Shown in pieces: positions 14,509 through 23,056 of a DNA stretch of 64,000 bases (its first letter is position 1; every line of letters begins with the position of its first letter). The translations under genes and the position numbers were made by a program. The stretch comes from Georgenia_A wangjunii (lineage in GTDB: Bacteria > Actinomycetota > Actinomycetes > Actinomycetales > Actinomycetaceae): the NCBI RefSeq assembly GCF_036421915.1, contig NZ_JAZGOM010000012.1. One strand, written 5' to 3'. The notes beneath the pieces were generated by a model. It was given only the letters and a program-made list of their open reading frames with translations. It had not been told where the DNA came from and ran no database searches.

Positions 14509-16070
14509 GGAAGGAACATAGCGGCCTGGGCGACCAGGTCGAGAACGGGGCCGGGGAAGACACCCAGCGCGACGGTGCCGAGGGCGCAGATCCCCACGGC
14601 GACGGCGGTCAGTCCCTCGGACCGCACGACGGCGACGCGGTCGCCGTCGGGCTCGGTGAAGAACATGAGGACGACGAGGCGCACGTAGAAGAACGCCGCC
14701 GCCGCGCTCGCGAGCACCGCGACGACGACGAGGACGGTCGCGCCCGAGGCGACGGCCGCGGCGAACACCGTGAACTTGCCCATGAACCCGGCCGTGAGCG
14801 GGATGCCCGCGAAGGAGAGGAGGAAGAGCACCATCGCGACGGCGACGGCCGGCTGGCGACGGCCCAGGCCCGCCCACTGCGACAGGTGCGTCGCCTCGCC
14901 GGTGACCGTGCCGTCGCTCGAGCGCTCGCGGACGAGCGTGACGATCCCGAAGGCGCCGATCGTCGCCAGGCCGTAGGCGAGGAGGTAGAAGAGCACGGAG
15001 GCGATCGCGTCCGTGCTCAGCGCGATGACGCCGACGAGGACGAAGCCGGCGTGGGCGATCGAGGAGTACGCGAGCATCCGCTTGACGTCCGTCTGGACGA
15101 TCGCGACGACCGTGCCGACGACCATCGTGAGGATGGCCACGCCCCAGAGGAACGGCTCGAGGTCCCACTCGAGGCCCGGCACGACGACGTAGACGAAGCG
15201 CAGGAGCGCCCCGAAGGCCGCGACCTTCGTGCACGCGGCCATGAATCCGGTGACCGGTGTGGGCGCGCCCTGGTAGACGTCCGGGGTCCACGCGTGGAAC
15301 GGGACGGCGCCGACCTTGAACAGGAGCCCGACGATGACGAGCACCGAGCCGCCGAGGAGCAGCCCGTCCATGCCGACGGTGGCCGGCACGGCCTCGGCGA
15401 TCCCGGCGAGGCGCACCGTGCCGGAGTACCCGTACAGGAGCGCGATGCCCATGATGAAGAAGGCCGACGCGAAGGCACCGAGGATGAAGTACTTGAGCGA
15501 CGCCTCCTGCGAGAGGAGCCGGCGCCGGCGGGCGAGGCCCGTGAGGAGGTACAGCGGGAGCGAGAGCACCTCGAGGGCGATGAAGAGCGTGAGCAGGTCA
15601 CCCGCCGCGGGGAAGATGAGCATGCCGCCGAGCGCGAAGAGGACGAGCGGGAACACCTCGGACTGGGTGCGTCCGGCGCGGGTGACCTCGGCCTCCTCGA
15701 GGCTGCCGGGCCGGGCAGCGGCCTGGGCCGCGAACGCGTCCTCGCCCCACTCGGAGCGGTCGGCGACGACGAGGATCCCGATGAAGCCGAGCAGCGCGAT
15801 GATCGCCTGCGTGGCCAGGGCGGGGCCGTCCTCGATGAGCGCTCCGCCGACGAGTGCCTGGGCGGTGCCGTCGGTGACGACGGTCCAGCGCCAGACGACC
15901 GCGACGAGGGCGGCGGCGCTCGCGAGGAGCGCGAGGACGACCTGGACCGCGCGGCGCGCGCCGCGCGGCACGAGGGCCTCGACGAGGACGCCGACGACGC
16001 CGGCTCCCAGGACGATGAGGACGGGCGTCAGGGCCGCCCAGTCGATGGTCGGTGCGACGAAGGTGTTCAC
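14505..16070 (-). CDS. nuoN: NADH-quinone oxidoreductase subunit N
   Basis: 521 residues, Mrp-antiporter-like proton-pumping membrane subunit of complex I with ~14 hydrophobic helices. Family landmarks: SLPLYLLTGLARRRRL with the loop helix (about 190-205), ASLKYFILGAFASAFF, VPFHAWTPDVYQGAPTPVTGF in the middle and VKRMLAYSSIAHAGF thereafter. GTG start overlapping the nuoM stop by 4 bp; its own stop overlaps the polyprenyl synthase start. The N-terminal helix set is that of bacterial NuoN, not the shortened metazoan ND2. Confidence 0.97.
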   Translation of the reverse strand: MNTFVAPTIDWAALTPVLIVLGAGVVGVLVEALVPRGARRAVQVVLALLASAAALVAVVWRWTVVTDGTAQALVGGALIEDGPALATQAIIALLGFIGILVVADRSEWGEDAFAAQAAARPGSLEEAEVTRAGRTQSEVFPLVLFALGGMLIFPAAGDLLTLFIALEVLSLPLYLLTGLARRRRLLSQEASLKYFILGAFASAFFIMGIALLYGYSGTVRLAGIAEAVPATVGMDGLLLGGSVLVIVGLLFKVGAVPFHAWTPDVYQGAPTPVTGFMAACTKVAAFGALLRFVYVVVPGLEWDLEPFLWGVAILTMVVGTVVAIVQTDVKRMLAYSSIAHAGFVLVGVIALSTDAIASVLFYLLAYGLATIGAFGIVTLVRERSSDGTVTGEATHLSQWAGLGRRQPAVAVAMVLFLLSFAGIPLTAGFMGKFTVFAAAVASGATVLVVVAVLASAAAAFFYVRLVVLMFFTEPDGDRVAVVRSEGLTAVAVGICALGTVALGVFPGPVLDLVAQAAMFLP

Positions 16071-17659
16071 TTCCCGCTCCCCTCAGCCAGCACGGTCGTG
16101 GACACGGACGCCTCGTTCGGTGCGCCGGGCCCGTGGGCGGCGCTCACCGAGCTCTCCTGCTCGATCGCCACGTCGCGCGCGACGGGCTGGACCGCGTCGA
16201 GGACCGGCGCCGGGTAGAACCCGAGGGCGAGCATCGCGGCGACGAGCGGGGCGAGCGCCCACTTCTCCCGCGCACCGAGGTCCGGCAGCGCCCGGAGCGT
16301 CTCGGGGGCCTCGCCCGTGAACATCCGCTGGTACGGCAGGAGGATGTAGAGGGCGGCGATGACGACGGCGAGCACCGCGGCGACGCCGGCGACGACCGAG
16401 ACCCGGAAGGTCCCGAGGAGCACGAGGTACTCGGGGACGAAGCCGCTCAGGCCGGGCAGGGACAGCGTCGCGAGGCCCGCCACGAGGAAGCCGCCCGCGA
16501 GGACCGGCGTCACGCGCTGCATGCCGCCGTAGTCGGCGATGCGCTGCGACCCGCCACGCTGGGTGAGGAAGCCGGCGACGAGGAAGAGCGCCGCCGTGGA
16601 GACGCCGTGGGCGACCATGTAGAGCATGGAGCCGCCCAGCGCCGTCTCGTCGCGGACGAAGATGCCGAGGACGATGAAGCCGAAGTGCGACACGGACGTG
16701 AACGCGATGAGCCGCATGATGTCGCGCTGCCCCAGGGCCACGAGCGCCCCATAGAGGATCGAGATGACCGCGAGGACGACGATGACCGGCGCGGCCCAGC
16801 GGGACGCCTCGGGGAACAGCGGCAGGCACAGGGCGAGCATCCCGAAGGTGCCGACCTTGTCGAGGACGCCGACGAGCAGGGCGGACGTGCCGGGCGAGGC
16901 CTGCTGCGCGGAGTCCGGCAGCCACGTGTGGACCGGCCACATCGGCGCCTTGATCGCGAACGCGATGAAGAAGGAGATGAAGATCCACCGCTCGGCCCAC
17001 ACGCCGAGCTCGACCCCGACGAGGTTGTCGATGAGGAACGCGTCCGGGCCGCCGTTGCCGGCGACCCCGAGGGCGACGACGCCGACGAGCATGATGAGCC
17101 CGCCCGCGAGGGAGTAGAGGAGGAACTTCGTCGCGGCGTGCCGGCGGCGCGGGCCGCCGTAGTTGCCGATGAGGAAGTACACCGGGATGAGCATCGCCTC
17201 GAAGACGATGTAGAAGAGGAAGACGTCACGCGCCGCGAAGATGGCGATCATGAGCGCCTCGAGGGCGAGGACAAGGGCGACGAAGCCCATCTGCCGGCGC
17301 TCGAGCGAGGCCCCCTCGGCGACGACCTCCTGCTCGCGCCAGCCGGCGAGGAGCACGAGCGGTACGAGGAAGACCGACAGGCCCACCATCGCCAGGCCCA
17401 GGCCGTTGACGCCGAGGGCGTAGGACACGCCCAGCTGGGGGATCCAGCTCAGCTGCTCGGTCAGCTGCTGCTCGCCGGCGGTGGCGAGGTCGAACTGCGT
17501 GGCCATGACCACGGCCCCGGCCAGGACGACGAGCGAGACGCCGACACCGACCTGCCGGGCGACGCGGTGCAGCGGCTTGACCAGCCACAGCACCGCGGCC
17601 GCGGCGAGCGGCACGATGATGAGGATGCTCAGCCAGGGGAGCTCGGATGTTGTCTGCAT
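16067..17659 (-). CDS. nuoM: NADH-quinone oxidoreductase subunit M
   Basis: 530 residues, antiporter-like membrane arm subunit. Landmarks: FYIVFEAMLIPVYFLIG with the conserved Glu, KFLLYSLAGG, IKAPMWPVHTWLPDSAQQAP-like loop (AQQASPGTS here) and RLIAFTSVSHFGF. The ATG at 17659 follows a GAGGAAGAG ribosome-binding site and lies 23 bp after nuoL. A ~35-residue charged C-terminal tail is cytosolic and not part of the pump core. Together with NuoL and NuoN it couples quinone reduction to proton translocation. Confidence 0.97.
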   Translation of the reverse strand: MQTTSELPWLSILIIVPLAAAAVLWLVKPLHRVARQVGVGVSLVVLAGAVVMATQFDLATAGEQQLTEQLSWIPQLGVSYALGVNGLGLAMVGLSVFLVPLVLLAGWREQEVVAEGASLERRQMGFVALVLALEALMIAIFAARDVFLFYIVFEAMLIPVYFLIGNYGGPRRRHAATKFLLYSLAGGLIMLVGVVALGVAGNGGPDAFLIDNLVGVELGVWAERWIFISFFIAFAIKAPMWPVHTWLPDSAQQASPGTSALLVGVLDKVGTFGMLALCLPLFPEASRWAAPVIVVLAVISILYGALVALGQRDIMRLIAFTSVSHFGFIVLGIFVRDETALGGSMLYMVAHGVSTAALFLVAGFLTQRGGSQRIADYGGMQRVTPVLAGGFLVAGLATLSLPGLSGFVPEYLVLLGTFRVSVVAGVAAVLAVVIAALYILLPYQRMFTGEAPETLRALPDLGAREKWALAPLVAAMLALGFYPAPVLDAVQPVARDVAIEQESSVSAAHGPGAPNEASVSTTVLAEGSGK

Positions 17660-17682
17660 GACTCTTCCTCTACCTCTTCCTC

Positions 17683-19626
17683 TTAGACGCGCGAGGCGAG
17701 GACGACGACTAGGGCAATGACCACGCCGGCGAGCATGAGCGCCGCGTAGGAGCGCACGAACCCGGTCTGGAGGCGCCGGAGCACCCCGCCGGAGGAGCTC
17801 GTCGCGCGCGCGACGCCCATGACGGCGCCGTCCACGACGGCGGAGTCGGCGTACACGAGCGAGCGCGTGAGGTACTGGCCGGGCCGCATGAAGGCCCCCT
17901 CGTTGAGGGTGTCCTGGTAGAGGTCGCGCCGGGCCGCCCGGGTGAGGGCGGAGGCGCGCGGGGCCTCGACGGGGACGCGGGCGGCGCCGTACTGGCGCCA
18001 GGCGAGCAGCACACCGACGAGCATGAGGACGACGGTCGCCCCCATGATGACCGGGATGGGGATGACCGGCTCGTGGTGCTCGACGTGCCCGGTGATCGGC
18101 TCGAGCCACGTCGTGAACCCGTCGCCCCAGGCGAGGAGCCCGCCGAGGCCGAGGGAGCCGAGCGCGAGGATGATCATCGGGACGGTCATGAGCAGCGGGG
18201 ACTCGTGCGGGTGCTGCTTCTTGCCCTCGCGCGTGGGCGCCCAGCGCTCCTTGCCGTGGAAGGTCATGAAGAACAGCCGGGACATGTAGAACGCGGTGAG
18301 CCCGGCGCCGAGGAGCGCGACCGAGCCGAAGACCCACGGCCGCCAGCCCTCACCGACGAACGCGGCCTCGATGATGAGGTCCTTGCTCCAGAAGCCGGAC
18401 AGGCCCGGGAAGCCGATGATGGCGAGCCACCCGGCGGCGAACGTCAGCCACGTGATCTTCATGTGCTTGGCGAGGCCGCCGAAGCGGCGCATGTCCACCT
18501 GGTCGTCCATGCCGTGCATGACCGAGCCGGCGCCGAGGAACATCCCGGCCTTGAAGAAGCCGTGGGTGACGAGGTGGAAGATGGCGAAGGCGTAGCCGAC
18601 CGGGCCGAGGCCCGCGGCCAGCATCATGTAGCCGATCTGGGACATCGTCGAGGCCGCGAGGACCTTCTTGATGTCGTCCTTCGCCATGCCGACGACGGCC
18701 CCGAAGACGAGCGTGATGGCGCCGACGATGACGACGGCGAGCTGGGCGGTGGGCGCGGCGTCGAAGATCGGGCCGGACCGCACGACGAGGTAGACGCCGG
18801 CGGTGACCATCGTCGCCGCGTGGATGAGCGCCGAGACGGGGGTCGGGCCGGCCATGGCGTCCCCGAGCCATGCCTGGAGCGGGAACTGCGCCGACTTGCC
18901 GCACGCGGCGAGGAGGAGCAGGAGCCCGATCGTCGTGAGGACGGCCGTGCTCGCCTCGGCGGCGCCGGCGAAGACGCCGGCGAAGTCGACCGCGCCGAAG
19001 GCGGCGAACATCGTCATCATCGCGACGAGCAGGCCGATGTCACCGACGCGGTTCATGACGAACGCCTTCTTCGCCGCCACCGCGTAGTCGCGGCGGTGGT
19101 TCCAGAAGCCGATGAGGAGGTACGAGGCGAGGCCGACGCCCTCCCAGCCGACGAAGAGGAGGACGTAGGAGTCGGCGAGGACGAGCAGGAGCATCGCCGC
19201 CACGAAGAGGTTGAGGTAGGCGAAGAAGCGCCGCCGGTCCCGGTCGTGCGACATGTACGCCACGGAGTACAGGTGGATGAGCGTGCCGACGAACGTCACG
19301 AGGAGGACGAACGTCATCGACAGCGGGTCGACCCGCAGCCCGGCGTCGACGTCGAGGTCCCCGGCCGGGATCCACGTGAAGAGGTGGATGTCGAGGACGC
19401 GCTCGCTCACGTCGGCGCCGAGCATCGAGATGACGATGAGGAGCCCGACGACGAAGGCGCCGGCGGAGGCGAGGACGCCGAGCCAGTGGCCCCAGCGGTT
19501 CGTCGCGCGCCCGCCGAGCAGGAGGACGGCGGCACCCGCGAGCGGCAGGGCGACGAGCAGCCACGCGTAGGCGGCGATCCCGGTCGCCGGTGCCGCCTGC
19601 GCGAGGACGGAGGTGGAAAGGGACAT
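17683..19626 (-). CDS. nuoL: NADH-quinone oxidoreductase subunit L
   Basis: 647 residues, distal proton-pump subunit with the long lateral helix near the C-terminus. Landmarks: FVGWEGVGLASYLLIGFW with the conserved Glu, KKAFVMNRVGDIG, GKSAQFPLQAWLGDAMAGPT and KKVLAASTMSQIGYM. I chose ATG 19626 (MSLSTSVLAQ), which gives a normal N-terminus; an in-frame upstream start at 19656 adds ten atypical residues. It lies 41 bp after nuoK. No clear ribosome-binding site precedes it, so the start is less certain than the gene. Confidence 0.96.
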   Translation of the reverse strand: MSLSTSVLAQAAPATGIAAYAWLLVALPLAGAAVLLLGGRATNRWGHWLGVLASAGAFVVGLLIVISMLGADVSERVLDIHLFTWIPAGDLDVDAGLRVDPLSMTFVLLVTFVGTLIHLYSVAYMSHDRDRRRFFAYLNLFVAAMLLLVLADSYVLLFVGWEGVGLASYLLIGFWNHRRDYAVAAKKAFVMNRVGDIGLLVAMMTMFAAFGAVDFAGVFAGAAEASTAVLTTIGLLLLLAACGKSAQFPLQAWLGDAMAGPTPVSALIHAATMVTAGVYLVVRSGPIFDAAPTAQLAVVIVGAITLVFGAVVGMAKDDIKKVLAASTMSQIGYMMLAAGLGPVGYAFAIFHLVTHGFFKAGMFLGAGSVMHGMDDQVDMRRFGGLAKHMKITWLTFAAGWLAIIGFPGLSGFWSKDLIIEAAFVGEGWRPWVFGSVALLGAGLTAFYMSRLFFMTFHGKERWAPTREGKKQHPHESPLLMTVPMIILALGSLGLGGLLAWGDGFTTWLEPITGHVEHHEPVIPIPVIMGATVVLMLVGVLLAWRQYGAARVPVEAPRASALTRAARRDLYQDTLNEGAFMRPGQYLTRSLVYADSAVVDGAVMGVARATSSSGGVLRRLQTGFVRSYAALMLAGVVIALVVVLASRV

Positions 19627-19667
19627 GGCTGGTTCACCCAGCACTGCTGCGAGCACGCCGGCCCCCG

Positions 19668-19967
19668 TCAGCTCTTCAGCAGGTTGACGTCGTCGACCGA
19701 CGCGGACCTGCGGGTTCGGAAGATGGACACGACGATCGCCAGCCCGACGACGACCTCGGCGGCGGCGACGACCATGACGAAGAACGCGAGCACCTGGCCG
19801 TGGAGATCACCGTGCCAGCGGGCGAAGGTGACGAGCATGAGGTTCGACGCGTTGAGCATGAGCTCGACCCCCATGAGCCCGATGATCGCGTTGCGGCGCA
19901 GGAGCACGGCCGCGGCGCCGATCGAGAAGAGGATGCCGGACAGCACCAGGTAGTTCACCAGGGTCAT
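19668..19967 (-). CDS. nuoK: NADH-quinone oxidoreductase subunit K
   Basis: 99 residues, three transmembrane helices, the usual NuoK size. Carries the two membrane glutamates required for proton transfer in NUGLEM-like contexts (IGLMGVELMLNASNL and the FFVMVVAAAEVVVGLAIV helix). ATG overlaps the nuoJ stop (ATGA). Sits between the NuoJ and NuoL pumps in the membrane arm. Confidence 0.96.
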   Translation of the reverse strand: MTLVNYLVLSGILFSIGAAAVLLRRNAIIGLMGVELMLNASNLMLVTFARWHGDLHGQVLAFFVMVVAAAEVVVGLAIVVSIFRTRRSASVDDVNLLKS

Positions 19968-20944
19968 CGCGACTCCTCCTCGCTCGACGTGCTCGCGGGC
20001 GTCTCACCGGCGGCGTTCGTGCTGGCGCCGGTCGGGCCGGGTTCCGGGGCGAGGCCCGGCATGCCGGCCGCACCGGACTGGGCGACGGTGCGCGCCCCGA
20101 GGTCGCCGGCCGTCCCGCGCTCCGTCGTGTCCGCCTGCTGCGCCGCGGCGACGGCGGTCGCCGTCTCGGGGCTGACGGAGGCGATGGTGCGCAGCTGGCC
20201 GCGGATGCGCAGGACGCGCGGCACCGAGGCCTCGATCGGCTTGCCGTCCGCGCCGAGCGCGGGGACGTCCGCCGCGTTGTGGCGGGCGTAGACGCCGGGG
20301 GGAGGCAGGGGGCTCACGCGCCCGCCGTCGGCGAGGGCCGCCATCGCGGCGTCCGCGACCTCGCGCTGGCCCTGCTTGGGGCCGATCCGCTCGCGGTGGG
20401 TGAGGGTGAGCGCGCCGACCGCCGCGGTGACGAGCAGGATGCCCGTCAGCTCCATCGTGAAGACGTAGTCGGAGAAGATGAGCCGGGCGACGCCCACGGG
20501 GTTCGTGTCCGCGTTGGGGACCGCGAGGCCCTGCGGGGCGCCCATCGTGGCGGTGAGCGCGACGCCGCCGAGGGCGGCCGCGAGCCCGACGCCGCCGACG
20601 AGCCCGATCCACCGCTGGCCCTTGAGGGTCTCGACGAGGGAGTCGGAGGCGTCCACGCCCACGAGCATGAGGACGAAGAGGAAGAGCATCATGATCGCGC
20701 CGGTGTAGACGACCACCTGCGCGACGCCGAGGAACGTCGCCTCCTGGGCGACGTAGAGGACGGCGAGGCAGATCATGACGAAGATGACGCTGACGGCGGC
20801 GTAGACGGCCTTGCGGGCGAAGAGCAGCCCGAGGGAGGCGAGGACCATGAGCGGCGCGAGCACCCAGAACAGCACGGTCTCACCGGTGGAGACCGCCACC
20901 GTGCCGGTCTCGACGAGAGCCGTCGGCAGTGCGAGCCCGCTCAC
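19964..20944 (-). CDS. nuoJ: NADH-quinone oxidoreductase subunit J with long C-terminal tail
   Basis: 326 residues. The first ~190 form the five-helix NuoJ core, including the conserved VAQEATFLGVAQVVVYTGAIMMLFLF segment in which TM3 has a pi-bulge in known structures. After TLTHRERIGPKQGQ come ~135 residues of low-complexity, Ala/Thr/Gly-rich sequence without recognisable domain. Extended NuoJ tails occur in actinobacteria; their role is unknown. GTG start overlaps the nuoI stop (GTGA), and the end overlaps nuoK. Confidence 0.95.
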   Translation of the reverse strand: MSGLALPTALVETGTVAVSTGETVLFWVLAPLMVLASLGLLFARKAVYAAVSVIFVMICLAVLYVAQEATFLGVAQVVVYTGAIMMLFLFVLMLVGVDASDSLVETLKGQRWIGLVGGVGLAAALGGVALTATMGAPQGLAVPNADTNPVGVARLIFSDYVFTMELTGILLVTAAVGALTLTHRERIGPKQGQREVADAAMAALADGGRVSPLPPPGVYARHNAADVPALGADGKPIEASVPRVLRIRGQLRTIASVSPETATAVAAAQQADTTERGTAGDLGARTVAQSGAAGMPGLAPEPGPTGASTNAAGETPASTSSEEESR

Positions 20945-21666
20945 GCGCCGGCCCCCTTCGTCGCGGCCACCGGGCGCGCCGAGCCCAGGCTCGGGTCCTC
21001 GGGACGGTTCTCGCTGACCCAGTCGACCTGGCGCTGCGTCGGGCCCGTGACGTCGCCGCGGTAGTAGTCGTCGTCGTCGGTGCCCTCGACCATGGGGTGC
21101 GGGGCGGCGAGCATGCCGTCCGCGAGCGGGACGAGGAGGTCCTCCTTCTCGAAGATGAGCTCCTCGCGGGTGGGGCCGGCCATCTCGTACTCGTTCGTCA
21201 TCGTCAGGGCGCGCGTCGGGCACGCCTCGATGCAGTAGCCGCAGAAGATGCAGCGCAGGTAGTTGATCTGGTAGACGCGGCCGAAGCGCTCGCCCGGGGA
21301 GTACTGCGCGTCCGGGGCGTTGTCCGCGCCCTCGACGTAGATGGCGTCCGCGGGGCACGCCCACGCGCACAGCTCGCAGCCGATGCACTTCTCGAGCCCG
21401 TCGGCGTACCGGTTGAGCTGGTGGCGGCCGTGGTAGCGCGGCTGGGTGGGCACCTTCTCGAAGGGGTACTGCTCGGTGACCGACGGCCGGAACATCGAGG
21501 AGAAGGTGACGCCGAAGCCCGCGACGGGCGCGAGGAGCTCGCCGAGCGGGCCCTTCTTGTCGCGCTCGAAGCGCATGGGCGTGTGCGCGCCCACCTCCCC
21601 GCGGCGCCTGCCGCGCCGGCCGAGCTCGCGCCCGTCCGCACCGGCGCCCTTGTCCTGGTCAGTCAT
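20941..21666 (-). CDS. nuoI: NADH-quinone oxidoreductase subunit I (2x[4Fe-4S])
   Basis: 241 residues, peripheral-arm ferredoxin-like subunit. Two classic 4Fe-4S motifs: CIGCELCAWACP and CIFCGYCIEACP, holding clusters N6a and N6b that lead to N2. The N-terminal ~35 residues are Arg/Gly-rich, and a ~60-residue tail follows the second cluster. ATG 21666 is preceded at 8 nt by AAGGAGA. It lies 8 bp inside the nuoH 3' end, so the two are coupled. Confidence 0.96.
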   Translation of the reverse strand: MTDQDKGAGADGRELGRRGRRRGEVGAHTPMRFERDKKGPLGELLAPVAGFGVTFSSMFRPSVTEQYPFEKVPTQPRYHGRHQLNRYADGLEKCIGCELCAWACPADAIYVEGADNAPDAQYSPGERFGRVYQINYLRCIFCGYCIEACPTRALTMTNEYEMAGPTREELIFEKEDLLVPLADGMLAAPHPMVEGTDDDDYYRGDVTGPTQRQVDWVSENRPEDPSLGSARPVAATKGAGA

Positions 21667-23056
21667 CGTGGTTCTCCTTCGTGGCCGACAGGGTCTGCGT
21701 CGCGGCCTGGGCCGCGTCCTGCTGGCGCTGGCGACGCTCGCGGCGCGGCGAGGTCGGCATGGCCTGGCCGGGCATCGGGGGGACCGGGAAGCCGCCGGCG
21801 AAGGCGTCGAACTCCGCCTCCGGGTCGAGGACGTCCTGCCCCGGCCGCGCCGACCGTACCGCGTCCGGGCCGGTCGCCGTTCCACCCTCCGCGCCAGGGG
21901 CCTTCTTCTCCGGGAGGAACAGCGTGATGACGAGGACGACGACGAAGACGCCCGCGAGCCCGAGGAACAGCGTCTGGAGGTCGACGTCGGTGAACTGCAG
22001 GGTGCCCTGGACGATCGCGACGAGGACGAGCCACCCGAGGGCGAAGGGGATGAGGATCTTCCAGCCGAGGTTCATGAACTGGTCGTAGCGGAAGCGCAGG
22101 AGCGTCCCGCGGAGCCAGAACATGAAGAACATGACGAGCCACACCTTGGCGACGAACCACAGCACCGGCCACCAGCCGGTGTTGAACATCCCGTCGTTGA
22201 TGAGCTCGATGCCCCACGGGGCGCGCCAGCCGCCGAGGAACAGCGTCGTCGCCACGGCCGAGACGTTGAGCATGTTGACGTACTCGGCGAGGAAGAACCA
22301 CGCGAACTTCATCGAGGAGTACTCGACCATGTGGCCGGCGACGAGCTCGCCCTCGGCCTCGGGCAGGTCGAAGGGGAGGCGGTTGACCTCACCGACCATC
22401 GAGACGAGGTAGATGAGGAACGCCGGCGCGAGGGCGACGGCCCACCACATCTGGGTCTGCGCCTCGACGATCTGCGAGGTCGACATCGACCCGGAGACGA
22501 GGAAGACGCTGACGAGCGCGAGGCCCATGCTCAGCTCGTAGGAGATGACCTGCGCGGAGGAGCGCACCGAGCCGAGCAGCGGGTACGTCGAGTTCGACGC
22601 CCACCCGCCCAGGACGATGCCGTACACCCCGACCGCGGTGATGGCGAGGATGTAGAGGACCGCCACGGGCATGTCGGTGAGCTGGAGCGGCGTGACGACG
22701 CCGAAGACCGAGACCTCCGGGCCGAACGGGATGACCGCGTAGATGAGGAACGCGGAGAACGCCGCGATGAACGGGGCGAGGACGTAGATGAACTTGTCCG
22801 CGCCCTTGAGGTTGATGTCCTCCTTGAGGAGGAGCTTGAGGGCGTCGGCCATCGACTGCAGGAGGCCGAAGGGGCCGTGGACGTTCGGGCCGCTGCGGGT
22901 CTGCATGCGCCCGAGGATGCGACGCTCGGCCCAGATGGCGATGAGGACGGACACGAGGAGGAAGACGATGATCGCCACCGCCTTGATCACCCAGATCCAC
23001 CACGTGTCGTTCGAGAAGTCGGCTGCCGTGCCGGCTGCTGCCATGGGCATGATCAT
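21659..23056 (-). CDS. nuoH: NADH-quinone oxidoreductase subunit H
   Basis: 465 residues, membrane subunit forming the quinone tunnel and the junction with the peripheral arm. Landmarks: AERRILGRMQTRSGPNVHGPFGLLQ near residues 45-70, the acidic loop VGEVNRLPFDLPEAEGELVAG and VEYSSMKFAWFFLAEY. The core ends near residue 385; about 80 charged residues follow (EKKAPGAEGG...KENHDD). ATG 23056 overlaps the nuoG stop and follows a GGAGGTGG ribosome-binding site by 4 nt; ATGs at 23050 and 23044 are in frame but less well placed. Confidence 0.96.
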   Translation of the reverse strand: MIMPMAAAGTAADFSNDTWWIWVIKAVAIIVFLLVSVLIAIWAERRILGRMQTRSGPNVHGPFGLLQSMADALKLLLKEDINLKGADKFIYVLAPFIAAFSAFLIYAVIPFGPEVSVFGVVTPLQLTDMPVAVLYILAITAVGVYGIVLGGWASNSTYPLLGSVRSSAQVISYELSMGLALVSVFLVSGSMSTSQIVEAQTQMWWAVALAPAFLIYLVSMVGEVNRLPFDLPEAEGELVAGHMVEYSSMKFAWFFLAEYVNMLNVSAVATTLFLGGWRAPWGIELINDGMFNTGWWPVLWFVAKVWLVMFFMFWLRGTLLRFRYDQFMNLGWKILIPFALGWLVLVAIVQGTLQFTDVDLQTLFLGLAGVFVVVLVITLFLPEKKAPGAEGGTATGPDAVRSARPGQDVLDPEAEFDAFAGGFPVPPMPGQAMPTSPRRERRQRQQDAAQAATQTLSATKENHDD